The position numbers and the translations under genes were made by a program. A model generated the notes under the pieces. It ran no database searches. It worked only from the letters and a program-made list of their open reading frames with translations, and had not been told where the DNA came from. DNA of 64,000 nt, from positions 62,001 to 126,000 of the forward strand of contig NZ_JAUXXZ010000028.1 of the NCBI RefSeq assembly GCF_030684675.1, read 5' to 3'. This document shows, one piece after another, positions 18,757 through 27,545 of this stretch; the stretch's first letter is position 1, and each line of letters begins with the position of its first letter. Origin of the DNA: Daejeonella sp. GTDB taxonomy: Bacteria > Bacteroidota > Bacteroidia > Sphingobacteriales > Sphingobacteriaceae.

Positions 18757-19399
18757 ACAGCTGATATTTTAGAAAATAAGTTAACCTGAGATCAATATAA
18801 AATCTTGCATGACTATTTAGGTTGAATATTTTCTTTTGTTTTAGAAAGCAAGGTCTGTGATTCTTCGGTTCCAGCAGTCCCGTGTTCTGCTGTAGTTTTT
18901 GCCTATAAATTCCTTTGTAATATAAAAATCTGCCCGGGCAAAAATCTACAGCTGCCACCCAGGTTTATTTCAAAAGGCAAATGGTCCTTTTGCCGGGTTG
19001 CCCGTTCCGATGAAAAATAACCCGGGGTAAAATAAACCTTGCCGAAGGAGGTATCTTCCGGCTATTCGTAATTTGAACAGAACGGGATTTCTTGCCGGAA
19101 ATACTCCGGAGGAAAGGGCTAAACCAGCCTATAACACACAAGCATTGGTTTCCAAAAATCAATTTAAGGACTCCAGATTCTCATCAGACCAATTATAACC
19201 GTATTTTTTACCCTTATTATATCGACTCAGGTTAAGATAGCTTTTAGCAATGCCAATATCCCTTTCAACACTTTACCCTGTAACCTACTGCTATCATGGC
19301 ATCATTATTATTTCTGTACAAAATACATCCAAAGGATGTGAAAGATTCAATCCAACAATTATCTTAGCTGTTTGGCTTTTACCAACTAATTGAAAATTC
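18757..19399. other. Gene-free region of about 640 bp with a structured core
   Basis: No convincing gene lies here. The first and last thirds look like ordinary AT-rich spacer. The centre (about 18870-19130) is richer in G+C and full of inverted repeats, annotated separately. Short open frames on the minus strand (18740-18958, 18965-19162) overlap the stems and resemble no known protein. Confidence 0.6.
18872..19109. ncRNA. Candidate structured RNA or folded DNA element
   Basis: Several stems follow each other. CAGCAG 18872-18877 pairs with CTGCTG 18887-18892. CTGTAGTTTTTGCC 18890-18903 pairs with GGCAAAAATCTACAG 18937-18951, with one bulged base. AGGTTTATTT 18961-18970 pairs with AAATAAACCT 19030-19039 and encloses two further perfect stems, CAAAAGG/CCTTTTG (18971-18992) and CCGGGTT/AACCCGG (18993-19025), giving a three-way junction. 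CCGGA/TCCGG closes a small hairpin at 19095-19109. This could be a non-coding RNA, a leader for the peptidase at 19400, or a remnant repeat element; strand is undetermined. Confidence 0.45.
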
Positions 19400-20701
19400 A
19401 TGAAAGCGTTTTATTTGTTCCTCCTGCTTATCATAGCACACAGTGCCTCAGCTCAGCTAAGTCCTGATGAAAAGAATATTATTGATTATTTAAAAGCCCA
19501 TCAAGGGGAAGCTGAAGAATTATTGATTGAATCAGTCAATATAAACAGTGGAACACTTAATGTAGATGGAGTCAGAAAAGTTGGTGTGGTTTACCGCAGA
19601 GAGCTTGATAAGCTTGATTTTACTACTGAGTGGGTTGATTTGCCTGATTCATTACGTCGTGCAGGCCATCTGGTAGCCAGCCGTAAAGGCAGCCAGGGTA
19701 AACGTCTTTTTCTCATTGGCCATTTGGATACAGTTTTTGAGTTGGATATGGAATTCAGTCCCTATCAGAAACTGAACGATTCTACTGCAACCGGACAGGG
19801 GGTGAATGATATGAAGGGTGGTAACGTGGTTATGATATCTGCGTTAAAAGCATTGCATGAACTCGGCTTATTAAAAAATACACAGATCATCGCCTATTTT
19901 ACCGGTGATGAAGAAAGCTCTGGTTCTCCGCATGAGGTTGCAAGAAAGGATTTCATTGAGCGCGCAAAAGCAAGCGATATTGCATTGGGATTTGAAGGGG
20001 CACAAGGCTTAAATACTGTTGCAGTAGCCAGAAGAGGTATTGGTGGCTGGACATTGAATGTGACTGCTAAAACAGGACACTCTGCCGGAATATTCAGCGA
20101 AAATGCTGGATACGGAGCTATTTATGAAGCTGCCCGTATCATTAATGAGTTCAGAACTCAACTTAAGGATGAGAAATATCTGACCTTCAATCCGGGTTTG
20201 ATCAGCGGTGGTTCAGAGATCCGTCTTGATCCCGCAAATGCCAGGATGGAAGCTATTGGTAAAACCAATATAATCTCGCCAAGCACTTTTGTGGCAGGAG
20301 ATCTTCGTTTCATTTCTGAAGTTCAGCGGGATAGGGCAAGAGAAAGGATGAAAGCTATTGTATCTCAAAATCTTAACGGAACTTCTGCCAGCATTTCATT
20401 TACTGATGGCTTGCCTGCAATGGAACCTACTGAAGGAAACTATAATCTTGTTAAATATCTCAACCGGATTACTCAGGATATGGGTATCGGCGCTACAAAA
20501 GCCGGAGATTCCGGTGCACGTGGAGCAGGTGATATTTCAGATATTGCAAAATATGTAGATAGCCTTGATGGTATGGGTGCTTCCGGAAGCGGTGCGCATA
20601 AACCCGGCGAATTAATCAATCTGAAGGAGTTTCCGCTGCTTATACAGCGGGCTGCACTGATGATTTACAGATTAAGCCGTCAGAACCCGGCACTCAATTA
20701 A
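19400..20701 (+). CDS. Secreted M20-family metallopeptidase (glutamate carboxypeptidase-like)
   Basis: The 433-residue protein has a signal peptide ending at SASAQ. Two-zinc peptidase motifs are visible in order: LIGHLDTVFE (His, Asp), GQGVNDMKGG (bridging Asp), FTGDEESSG (catalytic and metal Glu), and GSGAHKPGE (last His). A dimerisation domain lies between them. It should cleave C-terminal residues from small peptides or folate-like compounds in the periplasm, as CPG2-type enzymes do. Substrate is inferred only. Confidence 0.9.
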   Translation: MKAFYLFLLLIIAHSASAQLSPDEKNIIDYLKAHQGEAEELLIESVNINSGTLNVDGVRKVGVVYRRELDKLDFTTEWVDLPDSLRRAGHLVASRKGSQGKRLFLIGHLDTVFELDMEFSPYQKLNDSTATGQGVNDMKGGNVVMISALKALHELGLLKNTQIIAYFTGDEESSGSPHEVARKDFIERAKASDIALGFEGAQGLNTVAVARRGIGGWTLNVTAKTGHSAGIFSENAGYGAIYEAARIINEFRTQLKDEKYLTFNPGLISGGSEIRLDPANARMEAIGKTNIISPSTFVAGDLRFISEVQRDRARERMKAIVSQNLNGTSASISFTDGLPAMEPTEGNYNLVKYLNRITQDMGIGATKAGDSGARGAGDISDIAKYVDSLDGMGASGSGAHKPGELINLKEFPLLIQRAALMIYRLSRQNPALN

Positions 20702-20741
20702 TCCCCATTGGGTCTTTCCACATTAAACGGCTGGAATTTGG

Positions 20742-20749
20742 TACTTTTG
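20742..20749 (+). promoter_or_regulatory. -7 box before the MBL hydrolase
   Basis: TACTTTTG matches TAnnTTTG and ends 5 bases before the ATG at 20755, so a transcript starting here would be leaderless. No clear -33 TTTG is seen at normal spacing. Confidence 0.35.
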
Positions 20750-20754
20750 CAATT

Positions 20755-21393
20755 ATGATCCAGATTAAATCCTTTGCTTTTAACCCCTATCAGGAAAATA
20801 CCTATATCCTTCATGATGATACACTGGAATGCGTGATCATTGATCCGGGCATGTATACAGGTGAAGAACAGAATGCATTTCTAAAATATATTGCTGATAA
20901 TAATCTGAAACCGGTTTTATTGCTGAATACCCATTGCCATATCGATCATGTACTTGGGAATAAGTTCATTTATGATACTTATGGCCTGTTCCCCCAGTTT
21001 CATAAAGGCGAGGAAATGGTATTGAATTCTATCGTTTCTTATGCTCCCCAAATGGGAATTCGCTATGAAGTATCTCCTTTACCTCAGGTCTATCTGCCTG
21101 AAAGTGGAACAGTAAAATTTGGTGAAACTGAGCTTGGACTGATTTTTTCACCCGGTCATTCACCTGCCCATCTCTGTTTTTTTAATAAGGAAGAAAATTT
21201 TTTAATTGGGGGTGATGTTTTGTTCTACCGTAGTATTGGGCGTACGGATCTGCCCGGCGGGAACTATGATTTGCTGATTAGTAATATACGTGAAAAGCTA
21301 TTCAGCCTGCCTGATGAAACCAGGGTTTACCCCGGACATGGGCCTGCGACAAGTATAGGTTTTGAAAAACAGTTCAATCCTTTTTTAAGCTGA
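20755..21393 (+). CDS. MBL-fold metallo-hydrolase (glyoxalase II-like)
   Basis: At 212 residues it is a compact metallo-beta-lactamase fold enzyme with the full two-metal set: THCHIDH (residues about 60-66), a His in SPGHSPAHL, the bridging Asp in IGGDVLF and the last His in YPGHGPAT. The family hydrolyses thioesters such as S-lactoylglutathione or related small substrates. It lies 17 bases upstream of the LolC/E-type permease. Confidence 0.9.
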   Translation: MIQIKSFAFNPYQENTYILHDDTLECVIIDPGMYTGEEQNAFLKYIADNNLKPVLLLNTHCHIDHVLGNKFIYDTYGLFPQFHKGEEMVLNSIVSYAPQMGIRYEVSPLPQVYLPESGTVKFGETELGLIFSPGHSPAHLCFFNKEENFLIGGDVLFYRSIGRTDLPGGNYDLLISNIREKLFSLPDETRVYPGHGPATSIGFEKQFNPFLS

Positions 21394-21410
21394 CCTGAAG
21401 GATAAAAAGG

Positions 21411-22640
21411 GTGAACACATCTTACTATATAGCTAAAAGGTATTTGTTTTCGAAGAAGTCGGTCAATGCGATAAACTTCATTTCAGGGATCTCAATGCTT
21501 GGTGTATTTGTAGGAAGTGCAGCATTGATCATCATCCTTTCGGTTTTCAATGGATTTGAAAATATTGTACTTTCCATGTACAATACCTTTAGCCCCGAAC
21601 TAAGAATAGAGCCTGCTGAAGGGAAAACATTTGATCCTTCAGAAAGCCGTTTTATAAACCTGAAAAATGACAAACGCTTCCTTAACTATACCGAAGTTTT
21701 AGAAGAAAAGGCATTAGTGAGGTATGGTGATAGCCAGTCGATTGCTCTGATAAAGGGAGTTAGCGTAGGCTTTATGAAAAACAGAACCGGTCTCGATTCG
21801 GTTATCTCCAGCGGCAGTTTTTCGCTCCATCATATTGGGAGGGACATGGCTGTAATCGGTTCGGGCCTTCAAAATTCTTTATCGGTAAATCTCAATAACG
21901 AGTTTCAAACGCTTGATATTTATTCCCCAAAGAAAGGGGCCTCGAATTCCATTAATCCAATTGATGAGTTTAATGTTCGTTCTATTTACCCCTCCGGAGT
22001 TTTCACGGTACAGCAGGAGTTTGATAATATGGTCATTGTGCCCATTCAGTTTGCCCGTACTCTGCTTGATGAGGAGAAATTAATCTCCTTTATTGAGATC
22101 AATACGGTGCCGGGTACAGATGTAGATGAACTTCATGATGAAATAAAGAACCTGCTGGGAAAGGATTTTATCGTCAAAAATCGAAGTCAGCAGAATGAAT
22201 TGCTCTACAAAATCCTTAATTCCGAAAAATGGGCTATTTTTCTGATACTCACCTTTGTGCTGATCATTGCCATCTTCAATATTATCGGCTCATTAACTAT
22301 GCTGGTAATAGATAAACGAAAGGACATTGCAATCCTGAGCAGCCTAGGTGCAAGCAGGCAATTAATCAGGGGAATCTTCTTTATTGAAGGCATGATGATA
22401 TCAATGCTGGGATGTATTATTGGAATGGCCGCCGGATTGGTTTTTATTCTTTTACAACAGAAATTTGGCTTTATTGCAATGGCCGGTACTAACCTGATCA
22501 TTGATCATTATCCAGTAGGGATCAAATTATCTGACTTTGTTCTCGTCTTTGCTACGGTATTGATCGTTTCAGTCATCGCCTCGGGTATTTCTTCACGTTT
22601 AAGTGTGAAAAATACAGTGGATCTGAGGGAGGATCTATAA
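21411..22640 (+). CDS. ABC transporter permease, FtsX/LolC-LolE family
   Basis: Starting at GTG 21411, the 409-residue protein has one membrane helix near residue 30 (SMLGVFVGSAALIII), a long periplasmic domain and three helices in the last 140 residues, the MacB/FtsX layout. This suggests the membrane part of a lipoprotein-releasing complex. The ATPase is not adjacent. The GTG start is supported by the conserved beginning NTSYYIAKRYLFSKK. Its last codons lie in a 28-bp repeat that recurs 185 bp downstream. Confidence 0.88.
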   Translation: MNTSYYIAKRYLFSKKSVNAINFISGISMLGVFVGSAALIIILSVFNGFENIVLSMYNTFSPELRIEPAEGKTFDPSESRFINLKNDKRFLNYTEVLEEKALVRYGDSQSIALIKGVSVGFMKNRTGLDSVISSGSFSLHHIGRDMAVIGSGLQNSLSVNLNNEFQTLDIYSPKKGASNSINPIDEFNVRSIYPSGVFTVQQEFDNMVIVPIQFARTLLDEEKLISFIEINTVPGTDVDELHDEIKNLLGKDFIVKNRSQQNELLYKILNSEKWAIFLILTFVLIIAIFNIIGSLTMLVIDKRKDIAILSSLGASRQLIRGIFFIEGMMISMLGCIIGMAAGLVFILLQQKFGFIAMAGTNLIIDHYPVGIKLSDFVLVFATVLIVSVIASGISSRLSVKNTVDLREDL

Positions 22641-22839
22641 ATAGCTGTTTGGTATCCTTGCTGTCCGTTGAGTTCAGCGCAGCGTCTCTACGGATGGAAA
22701 ATAAAAAAGAGTCTTTCGACTCGCCGCGCTGAAGAATTATATTTTGTTGGAGTCAAAGACTCCAATCTATTCACAAATCCTTAGATACGCTACGCTTCTA
22801 CGTACAGTTACGGGAGGACTTATAAATAGCTGTTTGGTA
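22627..22839. repeat. 28-bp direct repeat flanking a hairpin-rich insert
   Basis: Positions 22627-22654 and 22812-22839 share 26 of 28 bases, including the perfect 19-mer TATAAATAGCTGTTTGGTA. The 157 bases between hold a nested structure, TTCAGCGC/GCGCTGAA (22673-22733) around GAGTC/GACTC, and then the perfect hairpin TTGGAGTC-aaa-GACTCCAA (22747-22765). The copies coincide with the 3' ends of lolE and hldD. This looks like a small insertion with a duplicated target, and its hairpins may now end transcription of both genes. Confidence 0.75.
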
Positions 22840-23785
22840 CCAGATAATTTTTCACATAATCCTCAACACCTGCTTCCAGACTATAGAAATCGAGGCTATA
22901 ACCAATTGACCTTAATTTTTCCATGCTTGCCTCAGTAAAATACTGATACTTTTCACGGATATCCTCAGGTGTGGGAACAAATGAGATGGAGACTGGTGTA
23001 TCCATTGCATGGAAGGTTTGTGTTGCAAGGTCAAGGAATGTCCTTGCTTTACCTGTACCCAGGTTATAAATACCCGAATCTTTACGGTGATGCATCAGGA
23101 AATATAAAACATTGACTACATCTTTGATGTAAACAAAATCACGCATCTGTTCGCCGTCTTTAAATTCGGGATTATGGGACTTGAATAATTTCATAGCCCC
23201 TGTTTTTTTGATCTGATTGAAAGTATGGAAGATCACGGAGGCCATGCGTCCTTTATGATATTCATTCGGCCCATACACATTGAAAAACTTCAGTCCTGCC
23301 CAGAAATAGGGTTTCTTTTCCTGCTCTAAGACCCAGATATCGAAGTCATTCTTGGAATCACCATATGGATTCAGGGGCTTCAGCATTGGAATCTTTGATT
23401 CATCATCTTCATAACCTTGCTCCCCTAATCCGTAGGTCGCAGCTGAAGATGCATAAACGAGCGGAAGGCCAAATTCGGTGCAGATATTCCAGATGGTTTT
23501 AGTATAATCGAGGTTAAGACGGTTCAATAATTCCCTGTCCATTTCCGTGGTATCGGTACGTGCGCCAATATGGAACACAAACTGTACATGTAAATGGTTT
23601 TCGCGCAGCCATTCCGAAAAAGCTTCCCTTTCTACTTGTTTGGAATAGCGTTTACCCTCGAAATTTTTATTCTTGTTCTCATTGGAAAAATCATCCACCA
23701 GCACCAGGTCATAAAAACCTTCATCGTTTAATTTTTGAACCAAACAACTTCCGATAAATCCAGCTGCGCCTGTAATAATGATCAT
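22820..23785 (-). CDS. hldD: ADP-L-glycero-D-manno-heptose 6-epimerase
   Basis: The 321-residue short-chain dehydrogenase-type epimerase has the NAD(P) motif TGAAGFIGS near the N-terminus, YASSAATYG and the catalytic YGDSK (YxxxK). The segment LVLVDDFSNENKNKNFEGK and the GEQMRDFVYIKDVV region are typical of HldD/RfaD. It makes the L,D-heptose precursor of lipopolysaccharide inner core. Its stop codon lies inside the second copy of the 28-bp repeat. Heptose kinase genes are not in the window. Confidence 0.92.
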   Translation of the reverse strand: MIIITGAAGFIGSCLVQKLNDEGFYDLVLVDDFSNENKNKNFEGKRYSKQVEREAFSEWLRENHLHVQFVFHIGARTDTTEMDRELLNRLNLDYTKTIWNICTEFGLPLVYASSAATYGLGEQGYEDDESKIPMLKPLNPYGDSKNDFDIWVLEQEKKPYFWAGLKFFNVYGPNEYHKGRMASVIFHTFNQIKKTGAMKLFKSHNPEFKDGEQMRDFVYIKDVVNVLYFLMHHRKDSGIYNLGTGKARTFLDLATQTFHAMDTPVSISFVPTPEDIREKYQYFTEASMEKLRSIGYSLDFYSLEAGVEDYVKNYLVPNSYL

Positions 23786-23811
23786 GCTAAATGATTATTT
23801 CTTTTGTACAA

Positions 23812-24729
23812 TTATAAGAATAAGTTTTGTTTCGTTTCCGGGATGATACCGACTTTATGTGCCTCCTCAAAGAACGTTTGAACGGCTTTTCTTCCCGGTT
23901 CACCCAGATCAATGGAAAATTTGTTGACGTATAAATCAATGTGTTTTTTAATGACTTCTGTACTCATTTCCTGCGAAAGTGAGCAGATAAAATCCATTCC
24001 GGATTCAGGATGATCAAACGCATACTCGACACTTCGTCGAATGATACGGTTCACTTTTTGTTTTATTTCTTCCGGAAGATCCCTTTTGATCATAATACCC
24101 CCTAATGGAATAGGACCTTGGGTCAGATTTTCCCAAAACTCACCCAGATCGATGATCTTTTTCAAGCCTTTCTCCTGATAAGTGAAACGATTTTCATGGA
24201 TGATTACACCCATATCGATCTGATGGTTCAATAAGGCGGATTCAATTTCAAAAAATTTCATCTCAATTTTATTTTTCGCCTCCGGGAAGGCCAGGCTTAA
24301 CAGAAAATTAGCTGTGGTATATTTTCCGGGAATGCCAATTCTGAGGTCTGAGGTCTGAGGTCTGAGGTCTGAGGTCTGAGGTCTGAAGTCTGAGGTCTGA
24401 GGTCTGAAGTCTGAGGACTGAGATCTGAGATTTTGCAAATTATCAGTTGAAATATAGTCTTCATTTTCGCAAATGAGTAATGGGCCAACCCCGAAACCAA
24501 GTGCGCTTCCTGCATGGAGTAACACATAATTTTCAGTCAGGTAAGCATAGGCATGATAGCTCAATTTGGTAATGTCGAGGTCTGTCCTGAAAGCTTTTTG
24601 ATTGAGAGTTTCAACATCATCATATACCACATCAAAGTTAAGTCCTTCGGTGTCGATCTTCTGATGGATCATAGCATCAAAAATGAAGGTATCGTTGGGA
24701 CAGGGTGAAAATCCGAGGCTCAGTTTCAT
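23812..24729 (-). CDS. mqnD: 1,4-dihydroxy-6-naphthoate synthase (futalosine pathway)
   Basis: The 305-residue protein begins LSLGFSPCPNDTFIFDAM and contains IGIPGKYTTANFLLSLAFP, IDMGVIIHENRFTY and LPLGG-like segments (IPLGGIMIKRDLP) of MqnD, which converts cyclic dehypoxanthinylfutalosine to dihydroxynaphthoate for menaquinone. About 30 extra residues made of PQTSDLR/PQTSDFR units lie at residues 102-130, just before IGIPGKYTTAN. They are encoded by a 7-bp tandem repeat. The gene overlaps mqnB by 4 bases (ATGA). Whether the repeat disturbs activity is unknown, but the frame is intact. Confidence 0.92.
   Translation of the reverse strand: MKLSLGFSPCPNDTFIFDAMIHQKIDTEGLNFDVVYDDVETLNQKAFRTDLDITKLSYHAYAYLTENYVLLHAGSALGFGVGPLLICENEDYISTDNLQNLRSQSSDFRPQTSDFRPQTSDLRPQTSDLRIGIPGKYTTANFLLSLAFPEAKNKIEMKFFEIESALLNHQIDMGVIIHENRFTYQEKGLKKIIDLGEFWENLTQGPIPLGGIMIKRDLPEEIKQKVNRIIRRSVEYAFDHPESGMDFICSLSQEMSTEVIKKHIDLYVNKFSIDLGEPGRKAVQTFFEEAHKVGIIPETKQNLFL
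24341..24431. repeat. 13-unit heptanucleotide tandem repeat inside mqnD
   Basis: Thirteen consecutive 7-bp units of CTGAGGT (plus strand), eight perfect and five with one or two changes (CTGAAGT, CTGAGGA, CTGAGAT). Since 7 is not a multiple of 3, gain or loss of a unit shifts the reading frame of mqnD; three units restore it. The repeat encodes the same PQTSDLR peptide in any frame. Confidence 0.95.
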
Positions 24730-25370
24730 GAGTTGAAAAGTTGAATAAGGGTATCGTTCAGATTTTTTATTGCGAGTTCGACTTGCCAGTTCGCCCGGTT
24801 GCGCCGTTCAACAACATTTGAAATCGCCCGGATCTGTATCCCTGGCTTGCCGGCTTGTTCACAGGCATAGAAAAATGCAGCACCCTCCATTGTTTCTATC
24901 TGAGGATGAAATCTTTCGACAAATTCAGCGATTGACTTTTCATCGCCATGAACCTTATTTACGGTTACTGCTTTGACTTTTTTGAGTTGATCATAGCCCG
25001 GGAATCCGGATACAGAACCAGCAGAAAACAGGCTCTTACCCAAGCCAATAGTATCGGCATTCAGAAAATCACTGCCGTCTTCAGCTCCGAATTCTGCAAG
25101 AATATCTTCTGATACCCTGCACAGATCACCCGGCTGAATTGCCGGATCGAAACTACCGGCAATACCTGCATTAATAGCCAGATCGAATATTTTTTCAGTA
25201 CAATAACTTCCCATAGAAAAGGCTGTAGCGACCATTCCAACACCGCTGATCAGAACACTCACTTGATGTGCTCCGATTCTCTTTTCCAGGATAAGGAGAT
25301 TATGGAATCCATGATGAAGCAGAAATGGATTAATCTCGGCCTGAGTGGCGGCTACAAGAAGTATATTCAT
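24726..25370 (-). CDS. mqnB: Futalosine hydrolase
   Basis: The 214-residue protein belongs to the nucleoside phosphorylase fold: ISGVGMVATAFSMG, INAGIAGSFDP, QPGDLCRVSEDI, and ETMEGAAFFYAC with the substrate-binding Met-Glu pair. The sequence AEFGAEDGSDF and the coupling to mqnD identify it as MqnB, which removes hypoxanthine from futalosine or its aminodeoxy form in menaquinone synthesis. It is first in the two-gene minus-strand operon; other mqn genes are elsewhere. Confidence 0.92.
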   Translation of the reverse strand: MNILLVAATQAEINPFLLHHGFHNLLILEKRIGAHQVSVLISGVGMVATAFSMGSYCTEKIFDLAINAGIAGSFDPAIQPGDLCRVSEDILAEFGAEDGSDFLNADTIGLGKSLFSAGSVSGFPGYDQLKKVKAVTVNKVHGDEKSIAEFVERFHPQIETMEGAAFFYACEQAGKPGIQIRAISNVVERRNRANWQVELAIKNLNDTLIQLFNS

Positions 25371-25403
25371 TAAGCGAAGTTACGCAATTAGCTTTATTTG
25401 TCC

Positions 25404-25432
25404 TTGAGGCATTTTTAGTTTGATTATATTTG
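25404..25432 (+). promoter_or_regulatory. Promoter of queD-folE
   Basis: TTG at 25404-25406, 18 bases, then a perfect TAnnTTTG box (TATATTTG) at 25425-25432. It supports the ATG at 25451 as start, because the upstream in-frame ATG at 25430 lies within the box. Confidence 0.55.
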
Positions 25433-25450
25433 CATTTTAATTTATTGAAA

Positions 25451-25861
25451 ATGATATATATTACTCGCAGAGAGCGGTTTAATGCAGCACATAAGCTATA
25501 CAGGCAAGAATGGAGTGATGAACAAAATCTGGAAATATTCGGAAAGTGTTCTAATCCAAACTGGCATGGGCATAATTACGAATTGTATGTAACTGTAAAG
25601 GGAGAGATTAACCCTGAGACAGGATTTGTTATTGACTTAAAGGAACTAAAGAAGATCATTACGGTTTACGTGACCAATGAACTTGATCATAGAAATATCA
25701 ACCTGGATGTAGATTTCATGAAGGGTAAAATGGCTTCAACGGAGGTGCTTGCAGTTACAATTTTTGAGGTTCTTAAACCCCATGTCGAAAACCAGGGAGC
25801 TATTTTGCATTCGATAAAATTATATGAAACAGAAAATAACTTTGTAGAGTATTTCGGTTAA
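25451..25861 (+). CDS. queD: 6-carboxytetrahydropterin / 6-pyruvoyltetrahydropterin synthase
   Basis: From the ATG at 25451 the protein has 136 residues. Zinc-binding His14 (FNAAHKL), His39 and His41 (NWHGHNYEL) and catalytic Cys33 (GKCSNPN) are present, with LDHRNIN and a C-terminal Glu (LYETENN). It acts on dihydroneopterin triphosphate for queuosine or pterin synthesis. It is followed by folE, whose product supplies this substrate, in one operon. Confidence 0.92.
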   Translation: MIYITRRERFNAAHKLYRQEWSDEQNLEIFGKCSNPNWHGHNYELYVTVKGEINPETGFVIDLKELKKIITVYVTNELDHRNINLDVDFMKGKMASTEVLAVTIFEVLKPHVENQGAILHSIKLYETENNFVEYFG

Positions 25862-25886
25862 TATTGAAGGAATTGAAACCAATAGT

Positions 25887-26522
25887 ATGAGTATAAAAAG
25901 TAATAATACAGAGATTGCTAAGATTGATGGCTATGTCAAGATTGATAGTTACGATCAGGAAAAAATCGAGCGTATCGCATCTCATTATAAGGCAATATTA
26001 GCTGATCTGGGCGAGAATCCATCCCGTGAAGGATTGCTGCAGACACCGGTCCGTGTAGCAAAGGCTCTTCAGTTTCTTACTCATGGCTACGATGCAAAGC
26101 CCGAAGAAATTCTACGTAGTGCAATGTTTAAGGAAGATTATAGCCAAATGGTGGTGGTTAAGGATATTGAAGTATTTTCAATGTGCGAACACCATATGCT
26201 GCCCTTCTTCGGAAAGGCACATATTGCCTATATTCCCAATGGTCATATTGTGGGCCTTAGTAAAATCCCGAGGGTTGTAGATGCATTTGCACGTCGTTTA
26301 CAGGTTCAGGAGCGATTAACCAATGAAATACGTGATTGTATTCAGGAAACTCTGAATCCTGTAGGTGTAGCAGTTGTGATAGAATGTAAACATCTTTGCA
26401 TGTCGATGAGAGGTATACAAAAGCAGAATTCGGTTACCACTACCTCTGCATTTACAGGTGCATTTGTAAATGAAACTACGCGCTCAGAATTTTTAAGGCT
26501 TATTACCGCTAGTTTGAGTTAA
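25887..26522 (+). CDS. folE: GTP cyclohydrolase I
   Basis: The 211-residue enzyme has the FolE signatures [18 protein letters not shown] (zinc-binding Cys and His), [25 protein letters not shown] and [11 protein letters not shown] (second zinc Cys). It converts GTP to dihydroneopterin triphosphate. It follows queD by 25 bases, so the pair makes and uses the same intermediate. Confidence 0.95.
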   Translation: MSIKSNNTEIAKIDGYVKIDSYDQEKIERIASHYKAILADLGENPSREGLLQTPVRVAKALQFLTHGYDAKPEEILRSAMFKEDYSQMVVVKDIEVFSMCEHHMLPFFGKAHIAYIPNGHIVGLSKIPRVVDAFARRLQVQERLTNEIRDCIQETLNPVGVAVVIECKHLCMSMRGIQKQNSVTTTSAFTGAFVNETTRSEFLRLITASLS

Positions 26523-26583
26523 ATAAATTTATTAAAAAGAAAAATTTTTAACATTTTATCGCCTGAATGGGCTTTTATAAAAT

Positions 26584-27465
26584 ATGAAATCATATATTTT
26601 TCCGGGACAGGGTGCCCAGTTTTCAGGGATGGGTAAGGATCTTTACAATCATTCTGAAGCAGCCAGAAATCTATTCGAAAGTGCAAATGAAATACTTGGA
26701 TTCAGGATTACCGATATTATGTTTGAGGGTACTGATGAAGATTTGAAGCAAACTAATGTAACTCAGCCAGCCATATTTCTTCATTCTGTGATTCTTGCTA
26801 AGGAACTGAAAAGTGAATTCCAGCCCGACATGGTTGCAGGTCATTCTTTGGGTGAATTTTCAGCCCTGGTTTCTGCAAAAGCCCTGTCATTTGAAGATGG
26901 TTTGCGATTGGTCAGTGCCCGTGCCAATGCTATGCAAAAAGCTTGTGAGGTTAGACCTTCTACGATGGCAGCTATCCTGGGGCTGGATGATTTTACAGTA
27001 GAGGATATTTGTTCACGGATCAGTGATGTTGTCGTACCTGCCAACTATAATTGCCCCGGTCAACTGGTTATTTCCGGATCAATTGAGGGAGTTGACAAGG
27101 CTTGCGAATTATTAATACAGGCTGGGGCAAAAAGAGCATTAAAACTGAATGTGGGGGGAGCATTTCATTCCCCTTTAATGGAGCTGGCACGTGTTGAACT
27201 GCAATCTGCAATTGAGAATACTGAAATTAATGAACCCCTTTGCCCGATTTATCAGAACATTGACGCAAAACCATACACCGATGTAGCCAATATTAAACAT
27301 AATCTGATTTCACAGTTAACCGGTGCTGTACGCTGGACACAGACAATTGAAAAAATGCTCCATGATGGAGCAACTTCATTTACTGAAGTGGGTCCGGGTA
27401 GTGTATTACAGGGTCTTGTAAGGAAAGTTGATCGCAGTATACCAACATTTAGTGCAGATTTATAA
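26584..27465 (+). CDS. fabD: Malonyl-CoA:ACP transacylase
   Basis: The 293-residue protein starts with IFPGQGAQFSGMG and has the nucleophile Ser88 in GHSLGEFSAL, Arg in VSARANAMQ, and His195 in GGAFHSPLM, the full FabD active site. It loads malonyl groups onto acyl carrier protein for fatty acid synthesis. It sits alone, 61 bases after folE and 80 before the large kinase. Confidence 0.95.
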   Translation: MKSYIFPGQGAQFSGMGKDLYNHSEAARNLFESANEILGFRITDIMFEGTDEDLKQTNVTQPAIFLHSVILAKELKSEFQPDMVAGHSLGEFSALVSAKALSFEDGLRLVSARANAMQKACEVRPSTMAAILGLDDFTVEDICSRISDVVVPANYNCPGQLVISGSIEGVDKACELLIQAGAKRALKLNVGGAFHSPLMELARVELQSAIENTEINEPLCPIYQNIDAKPYTDVANIKHNLISQLTGAVRWTQTIEKMLHDGATSFTEVGPGSVLQGLVRKVDRSIPTFSADL

Positions 27466-27545
27466 AAATAATCATTTGAATTTCACTAAAGGGGTCTGAT
27501 TTTTGTTCACTAAGTTTATTAAGCTTTTTACCTAATTCATCACCC

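Noticed and set aside
18740-19162. Minus-strand frames of 65-72 residues in the gene-free stretch
   Set aside because: They cover the stems, have no family resemblance and no promoter; the repeats explain the sequence better.
24341-24431. Regular repeat as a CRISPR array
   Set aside because: Units are 7 bp, back to back, without spacers; it is a tandem repeat in coding sequence.
25430-25450. Upstream ATG of queD
   Set aside because: It lies in the TATATTTG promoter box, so it would not be transcribed as a full codon context.
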